Positions 1-7,390 of a DNA stretch of 21,531 nucleotides are shown here, one piece after another; position 1 is the first letter of the stretch, and each line of letters begins with the position of its first letter. The position numbers were made by a program, and so were the translations under genes. This stretch comes from a virus. The stretch spans positions 1-21,531 of IMG/VR virus record IMGVR_UViG_3300043567_000149; one strand, given 5' to 3'. Below the pieces are notes generated by a model. That model worked only from the letters and a program-made list of their open reading frames with translations, was not told the origin of the DNA and searched no databases.

Positions 1-358
1 GGTTAGGGTGATAGTTACCATTGGCTTTAAGAGCAAACTCTGTAGCTTTGTGTGCTAGATCGTCGTAGCTGGTAACTGGACCAATATACTGTTCTAGTTG
101 TCTATAACTTGCGCGATTAAATTCATCACCGTCATTGTAGTGGCGATAAACAATTTTGCTAGCCGCACGTAATACTTCACCTTCAATAGTTTCTGCCGCA
201 CCCTGTGCTGGTACTAATTTTTCATATAGCGCATCATATTCTTTTTGTAATGCGCCAGTACCACTCCAGTAAGTATGTGGGCTATCTGGTAATGTTACAC
301 GATCACGGCCTGTGTTCCAACCCTCTGCTAATTGTTTTTTAATTTCGCCAAATCTCAT
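1..358 (-). CDS. Unknown phage protein, C-terminus cut by window edge
   Basis: The reading frame is open from the ATG at 358 to the window edge (119 codons) and begins MRFGEIKKQLAEGWNTG. The ATG overlaps the TGA of the next gene upstream as ATGA (355-358), which indicates translational coupling in the HAD/nucleotidyltransferase operon. The visible part is charged and mostly helical by composition, with no signal peptide or membrane segment. I do not recognise a family. The first residues resemble the amphipathic N-termini of other genes here (see findings). The real-gene call rests on the long open frame and the exact overlap. Confidence 0.75.
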   Translation of the reverse strand, partial: MRFGEIKKQLAEGWNTGRDRVTLPDSPHTYWSGTGALQKEYDALYEKLVPAQGAAETIEGEVLRAASKIVYRHYNDGDEFNRASYRQLEQYIGPVTSYDDLAHKATEFALKANGNYHPN

Positions 359-1083
359 AGTCTATTGCTCCATTGTCTATACCAAGCGCCTGTGCCTGGC
401 AGGGCAGTGCTCTCGGGTAATTCTAAATTATCTTTAGCAAACGCTTCTTTAGCATCTGCTACCAATGCTGGGTAGTCGGGACGACCTTTAATTTTCTTAA
501 TGATAGTTTCAACTGACTCTAAATCAGCAGGGGTACCATTAATTAACACCTTTGCTATTTCTTGTGGGTTGGTACTAATAACTTCATTTGTTTCTCTATT
601 TATCAGTCCGTTTTTGTATGACCATTTCATACCTTGAGCTTTGGCAACGCTGGCCATTAATACATGACGATGTACACCTTTAAATGTACTGCCCTCTGGG
701 CTACCTCGCATACTAAATTGTTGCCAGGTTGGGTTACCAAACATAAAGTCTGTTTGTACATAACCATTACTCGCATCACCTAGGATAGGAGTTTTTAAGT
801 GTACACTATCACCAGACTTTTTAAGATCTGTACTGGGTATACCTTTGGTTAATAGTTGCTGTATTAAGACGTCTTTACTAATTGCGTTGGCATCTACTGC
901 TAGATCTAAATCACCCGATGTTTCTTTTCGACCTGTAGTGCCTAGCATATTATCTACTAGACTAAGACCTGTAAGTTGTTCTAGCCATTGTACTGTGGGT
1001 ACAACAGCATTGCGAGCAATACGTGTAGTTGCTTCACTACCGTCTTGATTCTTAAAAACGTTGCCGCCTTCTGTTAAATTCAT
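355..1083 (-). CDS. Nucleotidyltransferase-fold protein (Pol beta-like)
   Basis: The 242-residue protein has a short N-terminal helix region, then LGTTGRKETSGDLDLAVD (about residues 48-64). This resembles the G-S/T...D-x-D signature of the polymerase-beta nucleotidyltransferase fold, with D58 and D60 as candidate metal ligands. D112 in VQTDFMF is a plausible third acidic residue on a later strand. Such proteins transfer NMP units to protein, RNA or small molecules; the substrate here cannot be read from sequence. The start overlaps the stop of the HAD gene as ATGA (1080-1083), and its own stop overlaps the next start, so three genes form a coupled operon. The fold is supported by motif only, and a degenerate, non-catalytic version is possible. 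Confidence 0.65.
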   Translation of the reverse strand: MNLTEGGNVFKNQDGSEATTRIARNAVVPTVQWLEQLTGLSLVDNMLGTTGRKETSGDLDLAVDANAISKDVLIQQLLTKGIPSTDLKKSGDSVHLKTPILGDASNGYVQTDFMFGNPTWQQFSMRGSPEGSTFKGVHRHVLMASVAKAQGMKWSYKNGLINRETNEVISTNPQEIAKVLINGTPADLESVETIIKKIKGRPDYPALVADAKEAFAKDNLELPESTALPGTGAWYRQWSNRL

Positions 1084-1619
1084 CGTCCATATGCCTTGGC
1101 CAATCCGGCCTTTACTATATTTAAGCTATCTTCGTCTGCTTGATACTTAATACCAATGCCACCACGAGCTATCCATTTGCTAATGTTAGCACCACGATCA
1201 TCAATTAAGATGTTGGGGCTACCGTCCTTATTAACCGCATAGTGCTCTTTCATACCTGTGATAACAATCTCACTAGGTAGCGGATTTAAATGATCACCAA
1301 TCCACGCACGTTTCCACTTTTCGCTGTTGGCATGATCGCCGCGCAATGGGCTTGAACAAATAGCATACGTTGGTGTGTAGCTTAACGCTAAGGCAACTAG
1401 TCCGTCTGCTGTGGGGAACTTAGGTAAGCGATGGAAGAAGTCTGTGCCTATCATTTGATCTAATGTAGGGTCTTGTTTAGCTGGGGGAATATCTCTATAA
1501 CTACCACTAGTGACACCTGCCAACTTTGCGTATTCCGCAAAGAAATCAGCAAGAACTCCATCCATGTCTAGATAGATTTTAGTGTTTGTGGTTGCTCTAA
1601 TTAGTTCTTCTGCTCTCAT
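1080..1619 (-). CDS. HAD-superfamily 5'(3')-deoxyribonucleotidase-like phosphatase
   Basis: The 179-residue protein carries HAD motif I as YLDMDGVLADF (D18 nucleophile, D20 acid/base), motif II around ICSSP (residues 88-91), a Lys-rich motif III region (KWKRAW, 101-106) and motif IV ILIDDR (DD at 140-141). The DMDGVLADF form is typical of the 5'(3')-deoxyribonucleotidase branch, which dephosphorylates nucleoside monophosphates and is common in phages for nucleotide-pool control. It is first in the operon with the nucleotidyltransferase-fold gene. No convincing Shine-Dalgarno sequence precedes the ATG. A sigma70-like promoter lies 35-60 bases upstream and a late element only 7 bases upstream. 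The N-terminus MRAEELIRA matches the recurrent N-terminal pattern in this window. Confidence 0.8.
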   Translation of the reverse strand: MRAEELIRATTNTKIYLDMDGVLADFFAEYAKLAGVTSGSYRDIPPAKQDPTLDQMIGTDFFHRLPKFPTADGLVALALSYTPTYAICSSPLRGDHANSEKWKRAWIGDHLNPLPSEIVITGMKEHYAVNKDGSPNILIDDRGANISKWIARGGIGIKYQADEDSLNIVKAGLAKAYGR

Positions 1620-1626
1620 GATTTAG

Positions 1627-1634
1627 TATTTATC
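1627..1634 (-). promoter_or_regulatory. Candidate T4-type late promoter GATAAATA
   Basis: The minus strand reads GATAAATA. In the T4 geometry (element at about -13 to -6) the transcript would start near 1621, only two bases before the HAD start codon, so late mRNA would be almost leaderless. That makes this site less certain than the others. Confidence 0.45.
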
Positions 1635-1652
1635 GTAGTTTCAATATACCAC

Positions 1653-1681
1653 ATTATACATGAAAACGAAGTAAAAGTCAA
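1653..1681 (-). promoter_or_regulatory. Sigma70-like promoter for the HAD/nucleotidyltransferase operon
   Basis: On the minus strand a -35 TTGACT (1681-1676) and a -10 TATAAT (1658-1653) are separated by exactly 17 bases. The -10 sits in ATGTATAATGT, a string shared with the plus-strand promoter at 6880-6908. The predicted start is near 1646, giving a leader of about 27 bases. The -35 directly follows the T-run of the terminator for the upstream nuclease gene. Confidence 0.75.
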
Positions 1682-1704
1682 TAAAAAACCGCCACTTGGG
1701 CGGT
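1681..1704 (-). terminator. Rho-independent terminator downstream of the secreted nuclease
   Basis: A 6-bp GC-rich stem (ACCGCC/GGCGGT, 1688-1693 with 1699-1704) with a 5-base loop is followed on the minus strand by TTTTTTAT. It lies 18 bases after the nuclease stop codon and would end the transcript that includes the nuclease. The plus-strand side has the weaker run CTTTTGG. Confidence 0.85.
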
Positions 1705-1721
1705 CTTTTGGTTTGGATTAG

Positions 1722-2435
1722 TTACTTAGGTAAGGCAAATTTTAATCCTGATGCTTGCTCTACAGCAGTCACGGTAGTTTCGTACTTAGGTAAGTCTGCT
1801 ACTGGTAATGGGCCATTTGGCATTAACCATGCGCGAACTTTTTTGCTGTTCTTTTCAATAACAATCTTGTATAAGCGTGTAGGAATACCTAAGCCGTTGC
1901 CTGTTTTTTGATGGCCAGCATCAAAGATCCCGCCACTGATAATGTAGTAGTCTGTGCCTGGTTGACGAGCCCACTCACGTTCAAATGTTTCTAATTGTTT
2001 CCAAATACCACGATTGTTATTGGCAATTTGTGGTTCCATGTTGCTTAGGAAGAAACTTTCACTCATGACCACTGGATCTTGTGTGTTATTACCTGCTGGA
2101 CTCATATGACCACGGTCATGTGTACGACCCACTGTGGCATAGTCAGCTAATGTAGCTGAACAAGCTGGTGTAACTTTTGGATCTGGACGGAAGTCATCTT
2201 TACGTTTAGCAGGACCTGTCATGTCTTCCAAGGACAAACGTTCAAATACTGCGATAGGTGCTTTAACAGCACAGCTATGAATTACAGCATAGTTCTTGTG
2301 ACAAATTTCTTGGTCGCCTGGTTTGGCTGCGTATGTTGCGGCTCCTGCGGCTGTTAGGGCAGGACACTCTTGATTAATACCTGCCCATGCTGTTGATGAT
2401 GTTAAAATTGATAATACTAATAAAAACTTTTTCAT
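1722..2435 (-). CDS. Secreted DNA/RNA non-specific endonuclease (NUC family, beta-beta-alpha metal)
   Basis: The 237-residue protein starts with a classic signal peptide (MKKF, a hydrophobic core, then AWA with likely cleavage after A18). It contains the family signature DRGHMSPAGN (107-116) with the general-base histidine H110. N141 and E149 have the N-x7-E spacing expected for the metal-binding asparagine and following glutamate of Serratia-type nuclease. Length fits the family. The enzyme would cut DNA and RNA without sequence specificity and be exported through Sec. It has a good Shine-Dalgarno GAGGGA, a perfect late element TATAAATA just upstream and a terminator just downstream, so it looks like an independent late unit. 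Export would keep it away from phage DNA in the cytoplasm. Confidence 0.92.
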   Translation of the reverse strand: MKKFLLVLSILTSSTAWAGINQECPALTAAGAATYAAKPGDQEICHKNYAVIHSCAVKAPIAVFERLSLEDMTGPAKRKDDFRPDPKVTPACSATLADYATVGRTHDRGHMSPAGNNTQDPVVMSESFFLSNMEPQIANNNRGIWKQLETFEREWARQPGTDYYIISGGIFDAGHQKTGNGLGIPTRLYKIVIEKNSKKVRAWLMPNGPLPVADLPKYETTVTAVEQASGLKFALPK

Positions 2436-2454
2436 TGAATTTTCCCTCGTTGTT

Positions 2455-2988
2455 TTATTTATAAACGTAATTCAAGTTAATAACACATCTGGTCCTTTGA
2501 TCAGAGCATGATGAACCGGTGTGTTTAGCGCCAGCATCAAATGTTACCAAACGATTTTCAATTGAATTAACCTTTGTGCCTTGTTCAAATTGTGTGAAAC
2601 CGTTGTTTGTGTTTACATAGAATACCGCAGTTTTTTTCTCAAAACTATCATACTCGCTTGAGTAGTCAACATCGGTATGATAGTCGTATACGATTATATC
2701 ATCAGTACATGGTAGCAGGTTTGCTTTTATTCTTACAAGTTCAGTTACTTTATTTGGCAGTATAATTAATTTAAGCAACGGCGATAGGATATTAAACCAA
2801 TCACTGCGCACAATAGAATTGTTGTAGAATATATGTGTAAACTGATAATTGTATTTGTCTGCTACTGTTGACGGTTCAGTATATAAAACTTTTGTTGGGC
2901 ATAGATACCAAGGGAAATCCGAACCCAACAAAGTATTTTTGATTATAGAAAAATCGTCATCACTTAGACAACTATCTACTACATCCAT
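2455..2988 (-). CDS. 2OG-Fe(II) dioxygenase-like protein
   Basis: The 177-residue protein has a double-stranded beta-helix pattern with H104-x-D106 in YHTDVD, a distal H156 in AKHTGSS, and an arginine 9-11 residues later (R165 or R167) for the 2-oxoglutarate carboxylate. This is the complete facial triad plus co-substrate Arg of phage 2OG-Fe(II) oxygenases. Its ATG overlaps the TAA of the adhesin gene by one base (TAATG), so it is translationally coupled to the adhesin and made from the same mRNA. The substrate is unknown; the coupling suggests, but does not show, that the adhesin or another tail component is modified. It differs in sequence from the second oxygenase at 19350. Confidence 0.8.
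   Translation of the reverse strand: MDVVDSCLSDDDFSIIKNTLLGSDFPWYLCPTKVLYTEPSTVADKYNYQFTHIFYNNSIVRSDWFNILSPLLKLIILPNKVTELVRIKANLLPCTDDIIVYDYHTDVDYSSEYDSFEKKTAVFYVNTNNGFTQFEQGTKVNSIENRLVTFDAGAKHTGSSCSDQRTRCVINLNYVYK
2456..2463 (-). promoter_or_regulatory. T4-type late promoter TATAAATA for the nuclease
   Basis: The minus strand reads TATAAATA, identical to the T4 late consensus. It overlaps the stop codon of the 2OG oxygenase gene. The predicted start near 2450 gives a 15-base leader carrying the GAGGGA ribosome-binding site of the nuclease. Confidence 0.75.
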
Positions 2989-5900
2989 TAAGTACTTGAC
3001 CAGTTATAGTTACTGAGTGCTACTACCGCACCGTTAGCGTCAGTAATTCTTGCTGCTATACCCCATAACCCGCCATAGTCAACGCCGTTCCATGATAGGT
3101 AAATTGGCACGCCTGGAACAACGTCAATAGTTGCACTATACCAAGTTCCCCAACTACCGCCACTTAAAATACTAGTAGATTGATTTAGGTATACATTAAA
3201 AGCATTGTCACAGGTTGTTTGTATGTTAAGTTTAGTAGTAGTAGGAACAATTCTTACTCCAACATATCCATTATTACCACTGTTCGGCCAAATTACCTGA
3301 CCGTGATAGCTAGCGGTGTAGTCACTTGGCATACCTTTGCTAGCATACGCATTACCACCAGAACAGGTATCAGCTGTAGGAGTAAAGGCATAGTAGTAAT
3401 CACTAACTCGTGTAGCTATTCTAGCGTAATTATTATCTAATGATAATAGTAGTGTTTCTACACCTTCGACACCACTGTTAGCCGCCACAGCTAGATCGAT
3501 GTAGTTAGTAGTGCCAACCACAAAGTTGCCAGTTAAAGAACCAGATGATAAATCAGCTGATGTTATACCAGTGATAGTATATGCTACAGTTTCCCCTGTC
3601 GGAGCATTAGTTGTTAATGTATATCTTATTGCTCGATTTGGAGGATAATATTCCTCTAATACTGATACATTGCCGGCTAACGTATAAATTGGAGTTATTG
3701 ATGTATCATTGACTGTAATTGATGCTGACGCACTAACAACACCAGTAGTACGCATGGTCATAGTTTCTACGCCTTCTGTTGTTAGGTCTGCGGATAACAC
3801 TAGTACTCTGGTCTCATCAGCACCGACAACTAAGTTACCGGTTACTAGTTCCACACTTAAATCACTATTAGTGATACCTGTAATAATATATGGAATAACA
3901 GTTCCGCTGTCAACTCCTGTAGTAGATATTGTAAATGATACAGCACCACCTTCGCTAGCACTGCCCACATTAGCAGTTAATGTAGCTAATGGAGTTAGTG
4001 ATGTGTCGCCAATTGTAACATTACTACGTATCCCTAGATTGTTTAGTTCGACAGTAAATGTACGCGGACCTGTAGTAGCATTGTCTATTTTTGGTACGAA
4101 TGTAATAGTTTCGCTTGAACCAACAGTAAAGCTACCAGTTAACGAACCAGATAACAGTTGGCTACTAGTCAATCCAAATGCTGTGTATGGAATAATATGT
4201 CCAGTTGGCACATTTGTAGTAGACAGTGTAAAACTTACTGCTGCCCCTTCATTAACAGTTGATAAATTAGCACCAATTGAATATGTTGGTGCTACTACTT
4301 GTGCGTTTGGATTAGCTACTAATAGTTTCCAAACTCCGTCAACTTTAATCCAGCCATTAAAAATAGGTTTCCAAGTATTTGCTACTTTAACCCATGCCTG
4401 ATCAACCAATTTCCATTGGTCTGATTTTTTAACTGCTAGTGTAAATGATCGAATAAAATTAAATACAATTGCGCCGTCTAGTCCGGCATATCCCACTGTT
4501 TTGCCTGGATATTCAGCAACACCTAGGCCTCCCGGATTTCGCCCGGACCCTGCTAATACAACAGCACCGTAATTAGTACCGCCCTTGCCACCGCCACCGA
4601 TAGTGCCGCTTACACCAGCAAGACCTCCGTAGTAGCCACCACCACCACCACCGCCAGCTGATCCGCCAGCCCCTGATGATTGTCCTGTCCCTCGGGTATT
4701 ATACCCAACTCCGGAATTAGTTGCCGGAAGTCCATCTTCACCAATTCCGCTAGCACCGCCAGCAACTGAAATAATTGATGCTCCTGGTTGTGAAACTGAT
4801 TGCGCCCAAGAAATTCTAGCAGTACCATCACCCCCGGCACCACCACCATATGTTCCGCCTGCAGCACCAGTACCTTCTGAACCACCAGATGGAATTAAAT
4901 TACTGCCTTTAGACCCTGTGTATCCGCCGTTGTCACCACTGCCTGCAGCTCCGCCAGACCCACCGGATAATCCGCCACCACCAGCACCACCACCGCCACC
5001 GTCGCCGGATTTGTTTACACCGTTAGCACCTACACTACCACTAATTGTGGATTCACCGGCATTGGCATTGCCATTACTGTGATTGCCACCTCCACCACCA
5101 CCGCCGCCACCTGCGGCTACTGCTCGCGGGACTCCGTTTACTAAAATAACAGTTGAACCACCGCCACCACCACCAGCACCTGATGTACCCGAGCCACCAG
5201 CATTACCACCAGTACCACCTGAATATTGTCCATTGAGTGAAGCGCCACCTGCTCCACCACCATCACCGCGTCTAGCAGATAATCCGGGACGACCACCTTG
5301 GCCTACTCCAACTGTAACAACATCGCCCGGGCTTACTGATAGTGCTCCGGTTACTGACTTACCTGCTGACCCGCTGTAGCCAATATGACTATCATTACCA
5401 CCTCCACCGCCGCCAGCACCTACTAGGTCTATGTTAATAGAATTCACACCTTGGGGAACGGTCCAGTTTTCAACTCCGATAGTGTCAAAATATCGTTGAC
5501 CTGATGCACTACTAGTAACCGATGTAGGAGTCAGGCTATAGCCTTTTCTGCCACCAGCACCGCCTCCGCCACCGCCTGCGGCTACAGCGATTACTGTATT
5601 ATTAACTAATAAAACTGTAGCACCGCCTCCGCCACCTCCTGCGCTAGAACCACTTGCGCTACCACCACCAAAGTTAATTGGAGAAGTTGCGCTAGTACCA
5701 CCAGATCCAGTTGACCCACGTTTACCTACAGCAACCGTAATAATATCACCCGGATATATACGTACTTTAGAGTAAGCATATCCACCACCAGCACCTTTAC
5801 CACCTGTTGCGCCCGACACTGATGTAGTTACGGGCGGCACGGCTGGGATAGTTATAGGTTCCCATGATACAAATACTTGCCCGCTACCACCTGTTGACCC

Positions 5901-6488
5901 ACCCGAACCATAACCAGTGGCTGAGCCAGCGCCGGCGTTACCTTCAACTGCCCTTGCTGGAGAATTTGACCTAACAGCACGCCCAACACCAGCGGCGCCG
6001 CCGTCAGCAGTAACAACAACTACTCCGTTTATATCTACAACAGTAGCAGTACCTGCCGCGCCGCTGGCAGCAGTTCCACCACCCCTACCGCCACTACCGA
6101 TACTAGCATAAATTACTGAATTAGGTTCTACTGACACTTTAGTGGCAGCTACTTCGCCACCACCGCCCGCAGTACCGTATATATTATGATTTTTATCGCC
6201 GCCATCTGAACCACCACCACCACCACCGCCACCGACGGCTGTTATACTAACAGCAGTAACCAATGGTGGAACTACTAATTTTCCAGTAGCAGACAGAGGT
6301 ACCGTATTGCCGGGGATGTATACTTCGGCTTTACCTGGGTCTAAAGTTACAGATGTATCTGGGCCTTTGGCACCATCGCCACCACCAGCTCCCCAAAGAT
6401 GCATTTCAATTTCGCCAACGCCAGATGGCACAGTGTATGTATATACACCCGGCGTTGTTAGTTGTGTAGTACTAAAAATTAAAGACAT
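2988..6488 (-). CDS. Giant glycine-rich adhesin / tail-fibre protein with Calx-beta-like repeats
   Basis: The 1166-residue protein has four parts. Residues 1 to about 680 are extremely glycine-rich, with runs of GGGGGGG broken by short variable segments. Phrases such as YTVPSGVGEIEMHLWGAGGG (about 18-37) and WTVPQGVNSINIDLVGAGGG (about 342-361) recur; they match the glycine-rich domain seen in bacterial and phage surface proteins. Residues about 682-723 hold the Trp/Lys repeat (AWVKV..TWKPI..GWIKVDGVWK) common in phage tail proteins. About 733-1018 contain three Calx-beta-like beta-sandwich repeats. The C-terminal 150 residues form a Tyr/Trp-rich domain I do not recognise. Runs of glycine motifs recall the polyglycine-II sandwich of T2/S16 gp38 adhesins, so a receptor-binding tip role is inferred. 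No signal peptide is present. Confidence 0.8.
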   Translation of the reverse strand: MSLIFSTTQLTTPGVYTYTVPSGVGEIEMHLWGAGGGDGAKGPDTSVTLDPGKAEVYIPGNTVPLSATGKLVVPPLVTAVSITAVGGGGGGGGSDGGDKNHNIYGTAGGGGEVAATKVSVEPNSVIYASIGSGGRGGGTAASGAAGTATVVDINGVVVVTADGGAAGVGRAVRSNSPARAVEGNAGAGSATGYGSGGSTGGSGQVFVSWEPITIPAVPPVTTSVSGATGGKGAGGGYAYSKVRIYPGDIITVAVGKRGSTGSGGTSATSPINFGGGSASGSSAGGGGGGATVLLVNNTVIAVAAGGGGGGAGGRKGYSLTPTSVTSSASGQRYFDTIGVENWTVPQGVNSINIDLVGAGGGGGGNDSHIGYSGSAGKSVTGALSVSPGDVVTVGVGQGGRPGLSARRGDGGGAGGASLNGQYSGGTGGNAGGSGTSGAGGGGGGSTVILVNGVPRAVAAGGGGGGGGGNHSNGNANAGESTISGSVGANGVNKSGDGGGGGAGGGGLSGGSGGAAGSGDNGGYTGSKGSNLIPSGGSEGTGAAGGTYGGGAGGDGTARISWAQSVSQPGASIISVAGGASGIGEDGLPATNSGVGYNTRGTGQSSGAGGSAGGGGGGGYYGGLAGVSGTIGGGGKGGTNYGAVVLAGSGRNPGGLGVAEYPGKTVGYAGLDGAIVFNFIRSFTLAVKKSDQWKLVDQAWVKVANTWKPIFNGWIKVDGVWKLLVANPNAQVVAPTYSIGANLSTVNEGAAVSFTLSTTNVPTGHIIPYTAFGLTSSQLLSGSLTGSFTVGSSETITFVPKIDNATTGPRTFTVELNNLGIRSNVTIGDTSLTPLATLTANVGSASEGGAVSFTISTTGVDSGTVIPYIITGITNSDLSVELVTGNLVVGADETRVLVLSADLTTEGVETMTMRTTGVVSASASITVNDTSITPIYTLAGNVSVLEEYYPPNRAIRYTLTTNAPTGETVAYTITGITSADLSSGSLTGNFVVGTTNYIDLAVAANSGVEGVETLLLSLDNNYARIATRVSDYYYAFTPTADTCSGGNAYASKGMPSDYTASYHGQVIWPNSGNNGYVGVRIVPTTTKLNIQTTCDNAFNVYLNQSTSILSGGSWGTWYSATIDVVPGVPIYLSWNGVDYGGLWGIAARITDANGAVVALSNYNWSST
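3430..4290 (-). repeat. Three tandem Calx-beta-like protein repeats in the adhesin
   Basis: Three units of roughly 95 codons begin near 4287, 3997 and 3690. Each starts with an alternating strand such as YSIGANLSTVNEG or YTLAGNVSVLEE, includes IPYxxxGxTxxxL, then GSLTGxFxVG or GNLVVGADE. The first two end in DTSLTP and DTSITP. This is the Calx-beta/VEG pattern of extracellular adhesins. The units are diverged at DNA level, so these are old protein repeats, not recent duplications. Confidence 0.75.
4450..6470 (-). repeat. Glycine-codon low-complexity tract of the adhesin
   Basis: Dense GGN codons give long glycine runs on the minus strand and CCN-rich sequence on the plus strand. Glycine runs alternate with short non-repetitive segments. 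The tract explains the proline-rich frames on the opposite strand (for example 5083-5379), which are not genes. Confidence 0.85.
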
Positions 6489-6830
6489 TTAAAACCCTTT
6501 TGCTAATTTAGCGGCTTGCTGATGTACATGTGTGCTATAGTCAGCACCATGTTTTGTTCTTAATGATTTTAAGAAATCAAAGTATTCATGTTTAGTGTTT
6601 GGATCACGTACCGCATGATTGATATATTCACGTGCGCGAAGCACGTCAGACATGCTGTTATCTTCTTTTACAGGCACGCAGTTAGGAACTTCTTTAGATC
6701 CTTTACTTTTTGCGCCCACCATACGGTAACCATTCCAACACGGGTCGTCTGACGATGAGATTTTCTTAGCTTCAACAGTTGTTGTTTTTGTCGTATAGTC
6801 TGCATGTTCAAACATTTCACTTATAAACAT
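6489..6830 (-). CDS. Small phage protein with a Cys-pair 'CWNGY...VPNCVP' module
   Basis: The 113-residue protein begins MFISEMFEHADY, followed by a module with DPCWNGYRMVGAKSKG (about 29-44) and EVPNCVPVKE (about 47-56). I recall this two-cysteine motif as a recurring module in several T4-like marine phage proteins; its function is unknown to me. A second part (about 60-113) is helical and charged and ends KLAKGF. The gene stops one base before the adhesin start, so the two are adjacent in the same late transcript, with a GATAAATA element 29 bases upstream. The N-terminus fits the capsid-targeting-like pattern described in findings. Confidence 0.75.
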   Translation of the reverse strand: MFISEMFEHADYTTKTTTVEAKKISSSDDPCWNGYRMVGAKSKGSKEVPNCVPVKEDNSMSDVLRAREYINHAVRDPNTKHEYFDFLKSLRTKHGADYSTHVHQQAAKLAKGF

Positions 6831-6858
6831 ATATGAATCCGGATTTCTTTTATATGAA

Positions 6859-6866
6859 TATTTATC
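6859..6866 (-). promoter_or_regulatory. T4-type late promoter GATAAATA for the adhesin transcript
   Basis: The minus strand reads GATAAATA. The predicted start near 6853 gives a leader of about 23 bases before the ATG at 6830. It is divergent from, and separated by only 13 bases from, the sigma70 promoter at 6880-6908. Confidence 0.7.
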
Positions 6867-6879
6867 TTCATTTTATCTC

Positions 6880-6908
6880 TTGACAATATTAGAGAAAGAA
6901 TGTATAAT
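6880..6908 (+). promoter_or_regulatory. Consensus sigma70 promoter
   Basis: A perfect -35 TTGACA (6880-6885) and a perfect -10 TATAAT (6903-6908) are separated by 17 bases, with an A/T-rich region upstream. The start would be near 6915, 23 bases before the ATG at 6938. The -10 lies in ATGTATAATGT, as in the promoter at 1653-1681. Confidence 0.9.
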
Positions 6909-6937
6909 GTAACTTTCCACAGTCGTGAGACCATAAA

Positions 6938-7390
6938 ATGTCAACAAATGAATTACTATTAGATATTATTTCAGACCCTATCGACGGGCCCTACGAAGGT
7001 GAAGACTTTTGTGTAGACGAACAGGGTTACATTCAGGTCTATGACAATAACCCCAAAGTAGCCGCAATGATTATGCGTAAGGCTAATACTAGTGGCATGT
7101 TTGGTGTTAATCTGGTTAAAATTGGTCAGCGTGGTGACAGCATCCTGTTGTCATTTGATACACTAGCTGATGCTACACCAGTATACACTGCCGAAATTGG
7201 CTATTTAAAAGGTGTAGTTGCTGAAGTTAAGAAAGAACTTGATGGTAAGTTTTGTTTATATCTTAATAAAAAACGGTCAGCACGCTTGTTTAACAAGTTA
7301 ACCAGTGTAAAAGCATTTATTAAAAAACTAGATAAAGAGCTACAGCAACACGGACAAACTGTAGCTACCTACGAAGAATCGGAAGATTAA
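6938..7390 (+). CDS. Unknown, probably early-expressed phage protein
   Basis: The 150-residue soluble protein starts MSTNELLLDIISDP and ends in an acidic tail (EESED). It has an alternating alpha/beta composition and a basic middle segment (LNKKRSARLFNKL, about 109-121), with no recognised motif, signal peptide or membrane span. It is the only plus-strand gene between 355 and 18379 and stands behind a perfect sigma70 promoter, so host polymerase should transcribe it at once on infection. That suggests an early regulatory or host-takeover role, but this is inferred from context only. The Shine-Dalgarno is weak (GTGAG). Its TAA shares a TTAA palindrome with the stop of the convergent gene. Confidence 0.8.
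   Translation: MSTNELLLDIISDPIDGPYEGEDFCVDEQGYIQVYDNNPKVAAMIMRKANTSGMFGVNLVKIGQRGDSILLSFDTLADATPVYTAEIGYLKGVVAEVKKELDGKFCLYLNKKRSARLFNKLTSVKAFIKKLDKELQQHGQTVATYEESED

Noticed and set aside
597-604. GATAAATA on the minus strand inside the nucleotidyltransferase gene
   Set aside because: It matches the late element but lies within coding sequence with no suitable start downstream; treated as a chance match.
3709-4401. 230-codon plus-strand open frame
   Set aside because: It lies wholly antisense to the Calx-beta-like repeats of the adhesin, whose repeats and domain order are clear. Its valine/threonine-rich composition is what antisense of those strands would give.
5083-5379. Proline-rich plus-strand frame opposite the adhesin
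   Set aside because: It is the antisense of glycine codons (GGN read as CCN). It has no ribosome-binding site or promoter. The same applies to 5917-6111 and 6307-6492.
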